DNA of 64,000 nt, taken from positions 370,771-434,770 of the forward strand of contig NZ_CAKTGT010000001.1 of the NCBI RefSeq assembly GCF_934561735.1, read 5' to 3'. Position numbers and translations under genes: made by a program. This document shows positions 33,999 through 42,526 of the stretch, one piece after another. Numbering within the stretch: the first letter of the stretch is position 1; each line of letters opens with the position of its first letter. Below the pieces are notes generated by a model, which was not told the DNA's origin, did no database searches, and saw nothing but the letters and a program-made list of their open reading frames with translations. This DNA is from an uncultured Eubacterium sp. GTDB taxonomy: Bacteria; Bacillota; Clostridia; Oscillospirales; Acutalibacteraceae.

Positions 33999-34349
33999 AT
34001 GGATAAATTTATTAAAAATATCAATCACGAAGAGGTTTGCAAGCTTACCGATTTGGTAAATGCCGCAGACGGGCAGGTTGTCAGCAAAACACTTGCTCAA
34101 AACAAAGCCGTGTCGGTCACTCTTTTTGCTTTTGCAAAAGGCGAAGAAATCGGTACCCACGATTCAACGGGTGACGCTATGGTTACAGTGCTTGAGGGCA
34201 CCGGCAGGTTTACCGTAGGAGGCGTTGAGCACCTTGTTCATGCGGGCGAAACGCTTGTTATGCCCGCCAAAGTGCCTCACGCAGTTTATGCTCCCGAGGC
34301 GTTCAAATGGCTGCTTACAGTCGTTTTCCCGGACGGATACAAGGATTGA
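33999..34349 (+). CDS. cupin-domain protein
   Basis: 116 residues forming one small cupin barrel. Motif 1 region GTHDSTGDAMVTVLEGTGRFTV and motif 2 GETLVMPAKVPHAVYAPEAF; metal-binding histidines are visible (H in GTHDS and in PHAVYA). Such single-domain cupins bind a metal or small ligand and often have no known substrate. Monocistronic with a strong terminator. GAACGAAAGG upstream is a possible ribosome site. Confidence 0.85.
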   Translation: MDKFIKNINHEEVCKLTDLVNAADGQVVSKTLAQNKAVSVTLFAFAKGEEIGTHDSTGDAMVTVLEGTGRFTVGGVEHLVHAGETLVMPAKVPHAVYAPEAFKWLLTVVFPDGYKD

Positions 34350-34364
34350 TTATATATTGATAAT

Positions 34365-34406
34365 AAAAACGCTCACAGGAAGTTGTTGCTTCCCATGAGC
34401 GTTTTT
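34365..34406. terminator. bidirectional terminator between cupin gene and HTH regulator
   Basis: AAAACGCTCA...GGAAG pairs with CTTCC...TGAGCGTTTT with A and T runs on both sides. Confidence 0.85.
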
Positions 34407-34407
34407 G

Positions 34408-35808
34408 TTATTCTGCGTTTAAAATGTCAATTTGCGACTGAATGAATTTTCTTGAATAATCCGGAGAATATGTTTTTTCGGATATTGTCAGGTATTCAAG
34501 GTAATTGTTAAAGGATTCGATAAGTTCGGTGTCTTCGGTTTCAAATACAGCTTGAATTCCCAAGTCCGGCTTAGCTTTTTTGTCATCATGACTTTTTGAT
34601 ATTAATAATTGATTTTGGCATAATTCAATATTATATGATAATTCATCAAATGCTTCATATTTAGGATTTGTAAGATAAATTTGATGATCTTGTTTCAGAT
34701 AATAATTTAAAATATCGGCTCTGTGCTTCGGCTTTAAATTATTTGCCAATTCACTCGGAAAATCAAACAGTTTTCCCGTGTTTACAAATTCGATAAGCCC
34801 GTTATATGAAAGGTTCCATTTTTTGATATTTTCGGTAGAACTGTCAAACAGTAGGTCATAGTGCGATATAAGCTGTTGATAAACCTGCGTTGCACTTTTG
34901 ATTTGCTCGGTTGCAATGTCTTCTATTATTTCTTTTGTAACTCCAACGCTGCAAATGTGATTGTCAAGTGTAATAATTTCGGGATTGATTTTTTTGTGAG
35001 ATATTACATCAAGATAATTCATATATTCAAACGCATTGTGGAACACAGCCACATCGGTTTTTGCATTTTGCATTTTCTTTTCGTTTTGTTTTATTATATG
35101 CTCTGCCAGCTCTTTGTTCTTGATTACCGAGCCGCTTTTTACATTTTCGTCAAACATAACAATGATGTCGCCGCACATAACAAATTCCGGGAACATAAGG
35201 TTAAAGTTGTTGTAATTTCCGGTGTAGGTAATGCAATCGTACATTGCGTAATTTATGCTGTTAAAGATGATGTTTGCGTTTTTGATTTCATCATCGGTAT
35301 ATTTGGTGTAGTGGTAAAATTCTTTGAACTTTTTATTTTTGCAAGCGTCGTAAATTATGCTGTTTATTTCTTTTTTGTCAAAGCTGAAGTTTGAAATAAA
35401 GATTTCGTCATTGTTTTTCAAAACAGCCGTGTTGATTGCCGCAAGAATTTTTTCCTTGCTGTCCAAAAACATAACATCGCTGTTTGCTTCAATCACGCCT
35501 GCTTCGTACTTTTTGCTCATATCCTCTTCAAACTTTTTGCTGAAGCAGTAATTGCAAAAATCAAAGAATTCAGGCTTTTTCTCATCATACTTTTCAACAA
35601 AATATGCGTCGCACAAATTTTTTATTTGTTCGCTTGTGAAAAACACGGAATTGAGCAAATCACCAAGCTTTTTTTGCGGAAACTTTTTTCTGCCGGCAAT
35701 TACATTTTGAATAAAGGTGCGGTTGATATCCGCCTGTTTTGAAATTTGATAAATCGCCACTCCCTGAGTGTCTATGTATTCTTTTAGCAGTTCATTAAAA
35801 TTTTTCAT
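34408..35808 (-). CDS. helix-turn-helix regulator with large uncharacterised C-terminal domain
   Basis: 466 residues. An XRE-like helix-turn-helix lies at about 14-50 (QGVAIYQISKQADINRTFIQNVIAGRKKF in outline), followed by about 410 residues that I do not recognise. It is rich in N, K, D and Y, with no membrane segment, so a cytoplasmic one-component regulator is likely; the size and position recall ligand- or peptide-responsive regulators such as the RRNPP group, but no TPR pattern is evident. It is divergent from a secreted LRR protein, and repeated GGTAACAC sites fill the shared promoter region. GAGGAAAAT precedes the ATG. Confidence 0.75.
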   Translation of the reverse strand: MKNFNELLKEYIDTQGVAIYQISKQADINRTFIQNVIAGRKKFPQKKLGDLLNSVFFTSEQIKNLCDAYFVEKYDEKKPEFFDFCNYCFSKKFEEDMSKKYEAGVIEANSDVMFLDSKEKILAAINTAVLKNNDEIFISNFSFDKKEINSIIYDACKNKKFKEFYHYTKYTDDEIKNANIIFNSINYAMYDCITYTGNYNNFNLMFPEFVMCGDIIVMFDENVKSGSVIKNKELAEHIIKQNEKKMQNAKTDVAVFHNAFEYMNYLDVISHKKINPEIITLDNHICSVGVTKEIIEDIATEQIKSATQVYQQLISHYDLLFDSSTENIKKWNLSYNGLIEFVNTGKLFDFPSELANNLKPKHRADILNYYLKQDHQIYLTNPKYEAFDELSYNIELCQNQLLISKSHDDKKAKPDLGIQAVFETEDTELIESFNNYLEYLTISEKTYSPDYSRKFIQSQIDILNAE

Positions 35809-35852
35809 ATTTTCCTCTTTTTTTCAAATGTTCTCAAACCATATGTGTTACC

Positions 35853-35865
35853 TTTTTTTTTTTTT
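35853..35865. repeat. T13 homopolymer between operator sites
   Basis: An uninterrupted run of 13 T in the regulator leader, between the first two operator sites; a candidate for slippage. Confidence 0.8.
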
Positions 35866-35881
35866 GAGTAACACTCTAATA

Positions 35882-35910
35882 AATATACACTTTTTTTCAC
35901 TGTAGTTCAA
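35882..35910 (-). promoter_or_regulatory. promoter of the HTH regulator
   Basis: On the minus strand TTGAAC (35905-35910), 17 bases, TATATT (35882-35887). Confidence 0.65.
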
Positions 35911-35954
35911 TATGTTTTCGCACAATAAAAATTTGGTAACACTCAGGTAACATA

Positions 35955-35983
35955 TTGAAATGTCGATTTTTGTGTGTTATATT
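35955..35983 (+). promoter_or_regulatory. promoter of the LRR surface protein
   Basis: TTGAAA (35955-35960), 17 bases, TATATT (35978-35983). The tandem GGTAACA sites end directly at the -35 box. Confidence 0.65.
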
Positions 35984-36028
35984 CCTCTTTACATAGGTTA
36001 TAAATTAAGAAAGGAAAGGATAATATCT

Positions 36029-37678
36029 ATGAAAAAAGTTATTAGTTTATTAATGTCATTTGTTATGCTTTTGAGTGTAGCATCAAGTGTAAGCATTTCT
36101 GCATTTGCTGATGAATCCGAAACACCGCATTCGTTTTCTGTACAATGTGGCGATAATGCTTATTTTAATTATGATCTTGCAACCGAAACGGTTTCAATTA
36201 CCGGTACAGGTGATATGTGGGCTCATGCTCTTTTTTATCGAGAGTTCCCGCATTTTTATTCTAATGGTGAAAGAGTTGACGGTAACTGGCGACAACCATA
36301 TTATAAATATGTCAAGTCGATTGTGATTGGTGATGGTATTACCAAAATCCACAATCAGGAATTTAGCGGATATGAATCTGTTACAAGCGTTTCAATCGCC
36401 GATTCTGTAAAAGAAATTTGTTATGACAGTTTTAGATATTGTTCAAGTTTAAAAGAAATTAAGCTTCCTAAAAATCTTGAGATTATTGGAGTGGAAGCTT
36501 TTAACAACTGCACTTCTTTGGAAGAAATTACGATTCCTGCTTCTGTATATTTTATTGACCGTGTTCCTTTCAGAGGCAGCGAAAATATTAAAAGTTACAA
36601 TGTTGACTCTTCAAATAAGAATTTTACATCTGTAAATGGTGTTTTGTACAATAAGCAAAAGACAACTATAGTAAGATATCCAAGTTCATCAACTGCTACA
36701 GAGTTTACAATCGGCAAAGATGTAAAAGAAATTTATGACGGAGCTTTTGAAGGTTCAAAAAATATCAAAAAGTTTAAGGTTGAAAAAGGTAACACTAATT
36801 TTGTAACGGTAAACGGTGTTCTTTACAGCAAGGATTTGACAAGATTGATTGCTTATCCGCCTGCCGATTCAAGCGTAACCGAATTTGCGGTTCCTCAATC
36901 GGTAACAAGTATTGATTTGGGTGCTTTTTCGCAATCTAAGTACTTAAAAAAGGTATATATTTTACCGGAAATTAAGGAAATAAAGATGCATACTTTTTAT
37001 AATTGTTCAAATCTTAAAGAAGTGTATTTTTCAAAGACAATCAATTATGTTTCGGAAAATGCTTTTGATAAGTGTAATGTTAAAACAGCATATATTGCCA
37101 GTGGCGGTATTACTTTTGATAAACTGAATGATGGTATATATAATGCCGAAAAGGTTTATAATTATGTTTTGGATATGAGCAATGTCAAAGTTAATACAAC
37201 CATTGATAGTCAAGTCGCCGGTGATAATGGCAATAACGACGGTAACCAAGGCGGCAATCAAGGCAGCAATCAAGGCGGAAGCGATCCTTCTGCACCTTCG
37301 CCGACACCTGCACCGGGAACAAGTGACAATAATGTAAACAATAACACAACAAATTCAAACAACAATTCAAGCACACAAAATCAACCAAAGTTTAAGAGAA
37401 TTGTTCTTAATAATATAAAGGCTCAAAAGAATGGTGTTGTTGTAGCTTGGGACGCTGCTAAAAATGTAACCGGTTACCAACTTCAACTTGCAACAGACAA
37501 GAAGTTCAAGAAGAATAAGAAAACTATAACAGTTACAAACAAAAAGGTAACAAAGAAAACTGTTAAAAAGCTTAAGTCAAAGAAAAAGTATTATGTTCGT
37601 GTTCGTGCATACAAAAAACAAAACGGTAAGAGAACATATTCATCTTGGTCAAAGACAAAGTCATTCAAGACAAAGTAA
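36029..37678 (+). CDS. secreted BspA-type leucine-rich-repeat protein with fibronectin type III-like C-terminus
   Basis: 549 residues from ATG 36029 (ribosome site AAGGAAAGGA); an upstream GTG frame start is rejected. A signal peptide covers about 1-28 (cut near AFADE). Residues about 100-375 carry BspA-type LRR_5 repeats (IGDGITKIHNQEF, LPKNLEIIGVEAFNNC, IPASVYFIDRVPF). A linker of N, G, Q, S and P (about 395-450) leads to a basic Fn3-like domain ending SWSKTKSFKTK. No sortase motif is seen, so it is secreted or held by its basic domain. BspA-like proteins mediate adhesion. Expression is probably controlled by the divergent HTH regulator. Confidence 0.85.
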   Translation: MKKVISLLMSFVMLLSVASSVSISAFADESETPHSFSVQCGDNAYFNYDLATETVSITGTGDMWAHALFYREFPHFYSNGERVDGNWRQPYYKYVKSIVIGDGITKIHNQEFSGYESVTSVSIADSVKEICYDSFRYCSSLKEIKLPKNLEIIGVEAFNNCTSLEEITIPASVYFIDRVPFRGSENIKSYNVDSSNKNFTSVNGVLYNKQKTTIVRYPSSSTATEFTIGKDVKEIYDGAFEGSKNIKKFKVEKGNTNFVTVNGVLYSKDLTRLIAYPPADSSVTEFAVPQSVTSIDLGAFSQSKYLKKVYILPEIKEIKMHTFYNCSNLKEVYFSKTINYVSENAFDKCNVKTAYIASGGITFDKLNDGIYNAEKVYNYVLDMSNVKVNTTIDSQVAGDNGNNDGNQGGNQGSNQGGSDPSAPSPTPAPGTSDNNVNNNTTNSNNNSSTQNQPKFKRIVLNNIKAQKNGVVVAWDAAKNVTGYQLQLATDKKFKKNKKTITVTNKKVTKKTVKKLKSKKKYYVRVRAYKKQNGKRTYSSWSKTKSFKTK

Positions 37679-37694
37679 TTAAAAGTAAGTAAAA

Positions 37695-37730
37695 GGACTG
37701 CATTCCGTATGGAGTGCAGTCCGATTTTTA
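37695..37730 (+). terminator. terminator of the LRR gene
   Basis: GGACTGCATTCC pairs with GGAGTGCAGTCC (one mismatch) around a short loop, followed by GATTTTTA. Confidence 0.8.
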
Positions 37731-38423
37731 TTCCGTCTTATTCATTACATTGAGCGGGTTGATGGTTTGACCCTTATATTTGGCTGAAAAGTGGAGGTGA
37801 ACGCCGTCGCCGGATTCGCACGGGATTTTGCCGAGTGTGCCGATTGTGTTGCCGATGTCGACAAAGTCGCCTTTTTTCACCGTGGCACTTTCAAGTCCGC
37901 AGTACTTTGCCACAAATTTGCCGCCGTGGTCGATTTCCACGCACAAGCCGTACATCGAGTCGGTGTACACCTTGGTTACAAGTCCGTCGTTTACCGCAAC
38001 AACCTTGTCGCCGAGTGCACCGCTGAAGTCAACCGCTGTGTGTGCACGGTAGTCGCCCATAGTTTTGTCGTAGGTCAACTCCTCGCTGTAGCCCTTTGAA
38101 ACAGCGTCCGTAAGCGGATATTTGTAGTAGCTTTTAAACGGAGTATTGTTTTTGTTTTTTGCCATTGTAAGTTCTTTTTCGGCTTGCTTTTTGGTTGTGC
38201 TTTGTGCCTTGGTCGTCGTCTCGGTCGTGGTTTCTTTAGCCGTTACCGCATGCTGAACCTCGGTGGTTTCAACAATCGTTGTCGGCTCGTTTACCGTGCT
38301 TTCCTTGCTCTTTTGCGTTGTTGAAAAGTACACTATCAGTCCGAGTGCAACTATGCAAAGGCATACAACCGAAAATAAAGCCTTTATATTTTTGTCCTTG
38401 TTTTTTGAATTTGATGTAGACAT
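37728..38423 (-). CDS. membrane-anchored M23 peptidase (SpoIIQ-like possible)
   Basis: 231 residues from ATG 38423. One membrane helix (about 17-37), a T-rich linker (about 45-85) and a C-terminal LytM/M23 domain with metal-binding HTAVDF and HLHF motifs, both intact. M23 enzymes cut peptidoglycan cross-bridges. SpoIIQ of sporulating Firmicutes has this architecture; the catalytic residues are retained here, as in Clostridium SpoIIQ, but the identity is not certain. Its ribosome site GAGGTG lies in the 3' arm of a terminator-like hairpin whose U-run abuts the ATG. Confidence 0.82.
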   Translation of the reverse strand: MSTSNSKNKDKNIKALFSVVCLCIVALGLIVYFSTTQKSKESTVNEPTTIVETTEVQHAVTAKETTTETTTKAQSTTKKQAEKELTMAKNKNNTPFKSYYKYPLTDAVSKGYSEELTYDKTMGDYRAHTAVDFSGALGDKVVAVNDGLVTKVYTDSMYGLCVEIDHGGKFVAKYCGLESATVKKGDFVDIGNTIGTLGKIPCESGDGVHLHFSAKYKGQTINPLNVMNKTE

Positions 38424-38455
38424 AAAAAACACCTCGGTTATATTATCAACCGAGG
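38424..38455 (-). terminator. terminator-like hairpin between mfd and the M23 gene
   Basis: On the minus strand CCTCGGTT pairs with AACCGAGG around an 8-base loop, then TG and T6, immediately before the M23 ATG. The 3' arm contains the M23 ribosome site. Confidence 0.7.
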
Positions 38456-38464
38456 TATCGTTTT

Positions 38465-41400
38465 TTATTCATTTTTGACGGAGTCGCTCAAAAGATTGAG
38501 TGTGTCACGCACGCAACCGATGGTGTCGCCGCCGATTGTTTCAACCGAAATAAAGGTTTTTTTGCCGGAATTAAGCTTTGCTCTGCCACGCATTTTTTCG
38601 TTGAGAGCAATGAGATATTCGGGCTTAACATCGTTTAAGAAAAATTTTGCGTTTATGCCGGCTTGCCTGATTTCGTAAATGCCGAGTTTCATAGCCGTGT
38701 TGCGTAAAAGTGCAATTTCTACAAGTCCGTACACGCTTGCCGGCGGTACGCCGAAACGGTCGGTAAGCTCGTCGTAAACATCATTTGCTTCTTCGTTTGA
38801 GCGAATGTTGGCAATCGTTTTGTACATATCGAGCCTTTGCGGAGTTGAAGAAATGTACGATGCCGGAATGCTTGCGTCAACAGGCAAGTCGATAAGACAT
38901 TCCTGCTCTTTTTCATCCGGTACGGTTTCGCCTTTCTCCTCGCTGACAGCCTGCTCAAGAAGCTTGATGTACATATCGTAGCCTACGCTTTCCATATGTC
39001 CGTGTTGCTTGTTGCCGAGAAGTGAGCCTGCACCTCTGATTTCAAGGTCACGCATGGCGATTTTAAAGCCTGCACCAAACTCGGTGTACTCTCTGATAGC
39101 TTCAAGTCGCTTTTGTGCAATGTCGGTAAGTTCCTTGCCCTTTGCAAATGTAAAATAGGCATAGGCGCGTCTGCTGCTTCTGCCGACTCTGCCACGGATT
39201 TGGTGAAGTTGAGCAAGTCCGAGTTTGTTTGCGTTTTCGATTATAAGCGTGTTAACATTCGGCACATCAATGCCGGTTTCGATAATTGTTGTGCACACCA
39301 AAATGTCAATTTCGGCATTGAGGAGCTTTTGCCAAACATCGGATAACTGTTCTTCTGTCATTTGACCGTGTGCAACTCCCACCGTGGCGTCAGGCATTGC
39401 CTTTTTTATCTGCATTGCCATGTGGTCAATGGTTTCAATATCGTTGTGCAAATAGTAGCATTGACCGCCTCTTGCAAGCTCTTTTTCCATAGCTTCAACA
39501 AGTATGCCGAAATCGTATTCGATAACATAGGTTTGCACAGGCTTTCGGTCGCCCGGTGCTTCTTCAAGCAGGCTCATATCACGGATTCCGCTCATTGCCA
39601 TATTCAGCGTTCTCGGGATAGGTGTTGCCGATAGGGTCAGAACATCGACTCTCGGGAATTTTTCTTTGATTTTTTCTTTTTGAGCAACGCCGAAACGCTG
39701 TTCTTCGTCAACAATCAGCAGTCCCAAATCTTTGAACTTGATGTCACCGCCGAATATTCTGTGAGTGCCGATTAACAGGTCAACCTTGCCTTTTTCGAGG
39801 TCGCTCAGCACCTCTTTTTGCTTGGTAGGCGATACAAATCTGCTGAGCATTTCTATTCTTACGGGGAACGCTTCCATTCGTTTAAGTGCAGTTTGGAAGT
39901 GTTGCATGGCAAGTACGGTTGTCGGCACAAGAATTGCACATTGTTTGCCGTCACCGATACATTTGAATGCCGCACGCAGGGCAACTTCTGTTTTGCCAAA
40001 GCCTACATCGCCGCAAAGCAGTCTGTCCATAGGTGCGGTTTTTTCCATATCGCCCTTGATTTCGTCAATCGAGCGAAGCTGGTCGTCGGTTTCTTCGTAT
40101 GCAAAGCGGAGTTCAAAATCCCGTTGCATATCCGTGTCCTCGGAAAATGCAAAGCCTTTTGTGTTCATTCGCTTTGAGTAAAGGGCAATGAGCTCTTTTG
40201 CCATATCCTGAAGTCCTGCACGAACCTTGGATTTTGTTTTGCTCCAATCACCCGAACCGAGTCGGCTGATTTTTACCTTTGAGTCGTCACGGGGACCGAT
40301 GTATTTTGAAACAAGGTCAAGCTGAGTTACCGGAACATAAAGATTGTCGCCTTTTGCGTAGCTGATTTTGATGTAGTCCTTGCTGACATTGTTGATTTCA
40401 AGTGCCTGTATGCCCTCAAAAATGCCGATACCGTGGATGTTGTGAACAATGTAATCGCCGATGACAAGTTCATCAAGCGAATGAATGGCGTCTTTTGAAC
40501 TGAAGTGCTTGTGCTTTTTCTTTGCTTGGTTAACTTTGCCGTAAGTGATGAGTGCAAACTTGCACGAGGAAAGCTGAAATCCCGATGAGGTTGTGCCCGA
40601 CATAACGGTTACAAGACCGTGGGTGAATTCCTCCGGCTTTTTGTCACAGTAAACGGCTTGATAGCCCATTTCCTGCAAATCGTAGGCAAGAGCTTTTGCC
40701 GATTTTGATGTGCCGGCAAGTATGCAAACGGCGTATTTTGTTTTGATAAGAGGGAACAGTTCGTCTTTGAGTTGGCTGAGAGTTCCGCTCCAGGAGTTGA
40801 AAGTTTGACAGGTGAATGACGCAAGGTGTTTTATTGGCGTGTCAAAACTTCCGCGAGGGAATGAGTCGAGATAAATCGCCTTATGGTTTTCGTAAACACC
40901 CAAAAGGTCGGTAAAATCAAGACTGAATTTGTCAATACCTTTGCAAATTATGCCGTCTTCCAACAGCCACTTGATATCCTCAAGCATAAGTTTTTGTTGG
41001 TTTTCGCATTTTTCTTTGCATTTACCGCTTTCAAGTACAAACAGCAGACCGTTAAAATAATCAAACAGTCCGTTACTGTTGTATGCAAGCGGAAGATATT
41101 TATCGTTGCACGGCAGATTTATGCCTTGCTTTAATTTGTCGCTGTCGGCGTAGAGCTTTTCTCTTGCTTTTATGGCTTTGCCTTTGAGCGATGCGGCAAG
41201 TTCGTCAATCTTTTTTGCCTGAATTTCCTTTGACGGAAACAAAACTTCCGTTGCCGGAATGATGTCTATCTTTTCAACAATATCATTTCTTCTTTGTGTG
41301 GAAATATCAAATTTTGCGATGGAATCAACCGTGTCGCCCCACAATTCAATTCTTACAGGGTCATCGGCTCCCGGTGGGAATATGTCAATAAGTCCGCCTC

Positions 41401-41923
41401 TTACGCTGAACTGACTTGTGCCGTCAACCTGGTCAAATCGTGTGTAGCCTGCCTTAACAAGTTTGTTGACGGTTTCGTCAATGTCGATGTCCTCGCCCTC
41501 GCTGATGGTGAAAGAACGGTCGATAAGTGCCTGCGGCGGCATTGTCATTTGGCACGCCGCCTGTACCGAGGCAACAACTATGCTGTAGTCGCCCTTGATG
41601 ATTTTTGACAGCACGCCGAGTCTGATATGTTCAAATTCACGGCTTATGCCCTCAACATCAAGAAAGGTGAACTCTCTCCTCGGATAGAGCAAAACTCCGT
41701 TTGTAAGCGTTGACAAATCTTCGTAAACCCTGATTGCACTTGCTTCATCGGGTGTGATGACAAATGCTTTTTTGCCGAGGTCGTCACACAGAGAATGAAC
41801 AATGTGCACCTTGTTGATTTCGGGCAGACCGACAGCACCCACGGGGAATTCGTGAGTGCCGACTGCTTCTTTTAAATTTTGATATTCTTTGTCTTTGTCA
41901 AATATTTTTGAAAAACAGCTCAT
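38465..41923 (-). CDS. mfd: transcription-repair coupling factor
   Basis: 1152 residues, full length. N-terminal UvrB-homology region, RNA polymerase interaction domain (KISYAKGDNLYVPVTQLDLVSKY), superfamily II helicase motifs MDRLLCGDVGFGKTEVALRAAF (Walker A), DEEQRFG, SATPIPRTLN, and C-terminal TRCF domain. It removes stalled RNA polymerase and recruits UvrA. It follows pth by 9 bases, the conserved pth-mfd order of Firmicutes. Confidence 0.98.
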   Translation of the reverse strand: MSCFSKIFDKDKEYQNLKEAVGTHEFPVGAVGLPEINKVHIVHSLCDDLGKKAFVITPDEASAIRVYEDLSTLTNGVLLYPRREFTFLDVEGISREFEHIRLGVLSKIIKGDYSIVVASVQAACQMTMPPQALIDRSFTISEGEDIDIDETVNKLVKAGYTRFDQVDGTSQFSVRGGLIDIFPPGADDPVRIELWGDTVDSIAKFDISTQRRNDIVEKIDIIPATEVLFPSKEIQAKKIDELAASLKGKAIKAREKLYADSDKLKQGINLPCNDKYLPLAYNSNGLFDYFNGLLFVLESGKCKEKCENQQKLMLEDIKWLLEDGIICKGIDKFSLDFTDLLGVYENHKAIYLDSFPRGSFDTPIKHLASFTCQTFNSWSGTLSQLKDELFPLIKTKYAVCILAGTSKSAKALAYDLQEMGYQAVYCDKKPEEFTHGLVTVMSGTTSSGFQLSSCKFALITYGKVNQAKKKHKHFSSKDAIHSLDELVIGDYIVHNIHGIGIFEGIQALEINNVSKDYIKISYAKGDNLYVPVTQLDLVSKYIGPRDDSKVKISRLGSGDWSKTKSKVRAGLQDMAKELIALYSKRMNTKGFAFSEDTDMQRDFELRFAYEETDDQLRSIDEIKGDMEKTAPMDRLLCGDVGFGKTEVALRAAFKCIGDGKQCAILVPTTVLAMQHFQTALKRMEAFPVRIEMLSRFVSPTKQKEVLSDLEKGKVDLLIGTHRIFGGDIKFKDLGLLIVDEEQRFGVAQKEKIKEKFPRVDVLTLSATPIPRTLNMAMSGIRDMSLLEEAPGDRKPVQTYVIEYDFGILVEAMEKELARGGQCYYLHNDIETIDHMAMQIKKAMPDATVGVAHGQMTEEQLSDVWQKLLNAEIDILVCTTIIETGIDVPNVNTLIIENANKLGLAQLHQIRGRVGRSSRRAYAYFTFAKGKELTDIAQKRLEAIREYTEFGAGFKIAMRDLEIRGAGSLLGNKQHGHMESVGYDMYIKLLEQAVSEEKGETVPDEKEQECLIDLPVDASIPASYISSTPQRLDMYKTIANIRSNEEANDVYDELTDRFGVPPASVYGLVEIALLRNTAMKLGIYEIRQAGINAKFFLNDVKPEYLIALNEKMRGRAKLNSGKKTFISVETIGGDTIGCVRDTLNLLSDSVKNE

Positions 41924-41932
41924 ATTTCGCCT

Positions 41933-42523
41933 TTAACTGTTGTATTTGTTCATGGCTTCGTCGGTTTTGCCGTTGACCATAAGTCTTGCCGCTTTTGTTG
42001 CGTTTTCAAGTGCGGTTTGCAGTTCTTCGGATTTGTCTTTCGGAAATTCGCTCAAAACCCATTTTGCAAGGTCGTATGCGGCATTCGGCTTTTTGTCAAC
42101 TCCGACTTTAATTCGTGGGAATTCTTCGGAACCGAGGCACGAAATTATGCTTTTTATTCCGTTGTGACCGCCGGCACTGCCTTTTCTTCTTATTCTTGTT
42201 TTGCCTATGTCAAGGCTGATGTCGTCATAAATTACTATGATGTTTTCGTTTGGAATATTATAGTATTCGGCGGCTTCCATAATCGCCTCGCCGCTGAGGT
42301 TCATCATAGTCTGCGGTTTCATAACAAGGCAACGCTTGCCGTCTATCATTTCGTCTGCAATCAAGGCTTGAAATTTGGATTTTTTAATTTCAAAACCTTC
42401 TTCCTTTGCAAGCAAATCAACCGCTTTAAATCCTGCATTGTGCCTTGTGTTTGCGTATTTGGGTCCGGGATTTCCCAAGCCTGCAATGATGTATTCTATT
42501 TTTCCTCGTTTAAATGAAAACAT
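41933..42523 (-). CDS. pth: peptidyl-tRNA hydrolase
   Basis: 196 residues. AGLGNPGPKYANTRHNAGF with catalytic H28 and N18; LVMKPQTMMNLSG and DDISLDIGK; RRKGSAGGHNGIKSI. It hydrolyses peptidyl-tRNAs released by stalled ribosomes. It lies 3 bases after the CorC-type gene and 9 before mfd, so the four genes 43795-37728 are likely one unit (with a hairpin before the last). Confidence 0.97.
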   Translation of the reverse strand: MFSFKRGKIEYIIAGLGNPGPKYANTRHNAGFKAVDLLAKEEGFEIKKSKFQALIADEMIDGKRCLVMKPQTMMNLSGEAIMEAAEYYNIPNENIIVIYDDISLDIGKTRIRRKGSAGGHNGIKSIISCLGSEEFPRIKVGVDKKPNAAYDLAKWVLSEFPKDKSEELQTALENATKAARLMVNGKTDEAMNKYNS

Positions 42524-42526
42524 TTG

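Larger units (their letters stand above)
35845..35954. promoter_or_regulatory. four GGTAACAC-type operator sites between the HTH regulator and LRR gene
   Basis: Sites: GTGTTACC (35845-35852, reverse), GAGTAACACTC (35866-35876), GGTAACACTC (35935-35944) and GGTAACATA (35946-35954). The last two are tandem with an 11-base period, one helical turn, and end at the LRR gene -35 box. The second overlaps the predicted regulator transcription start. This layout suits a regulator that represses itself and activates the LRR gene. The repeats are seen; binding is inference. Confidence 0.6.
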
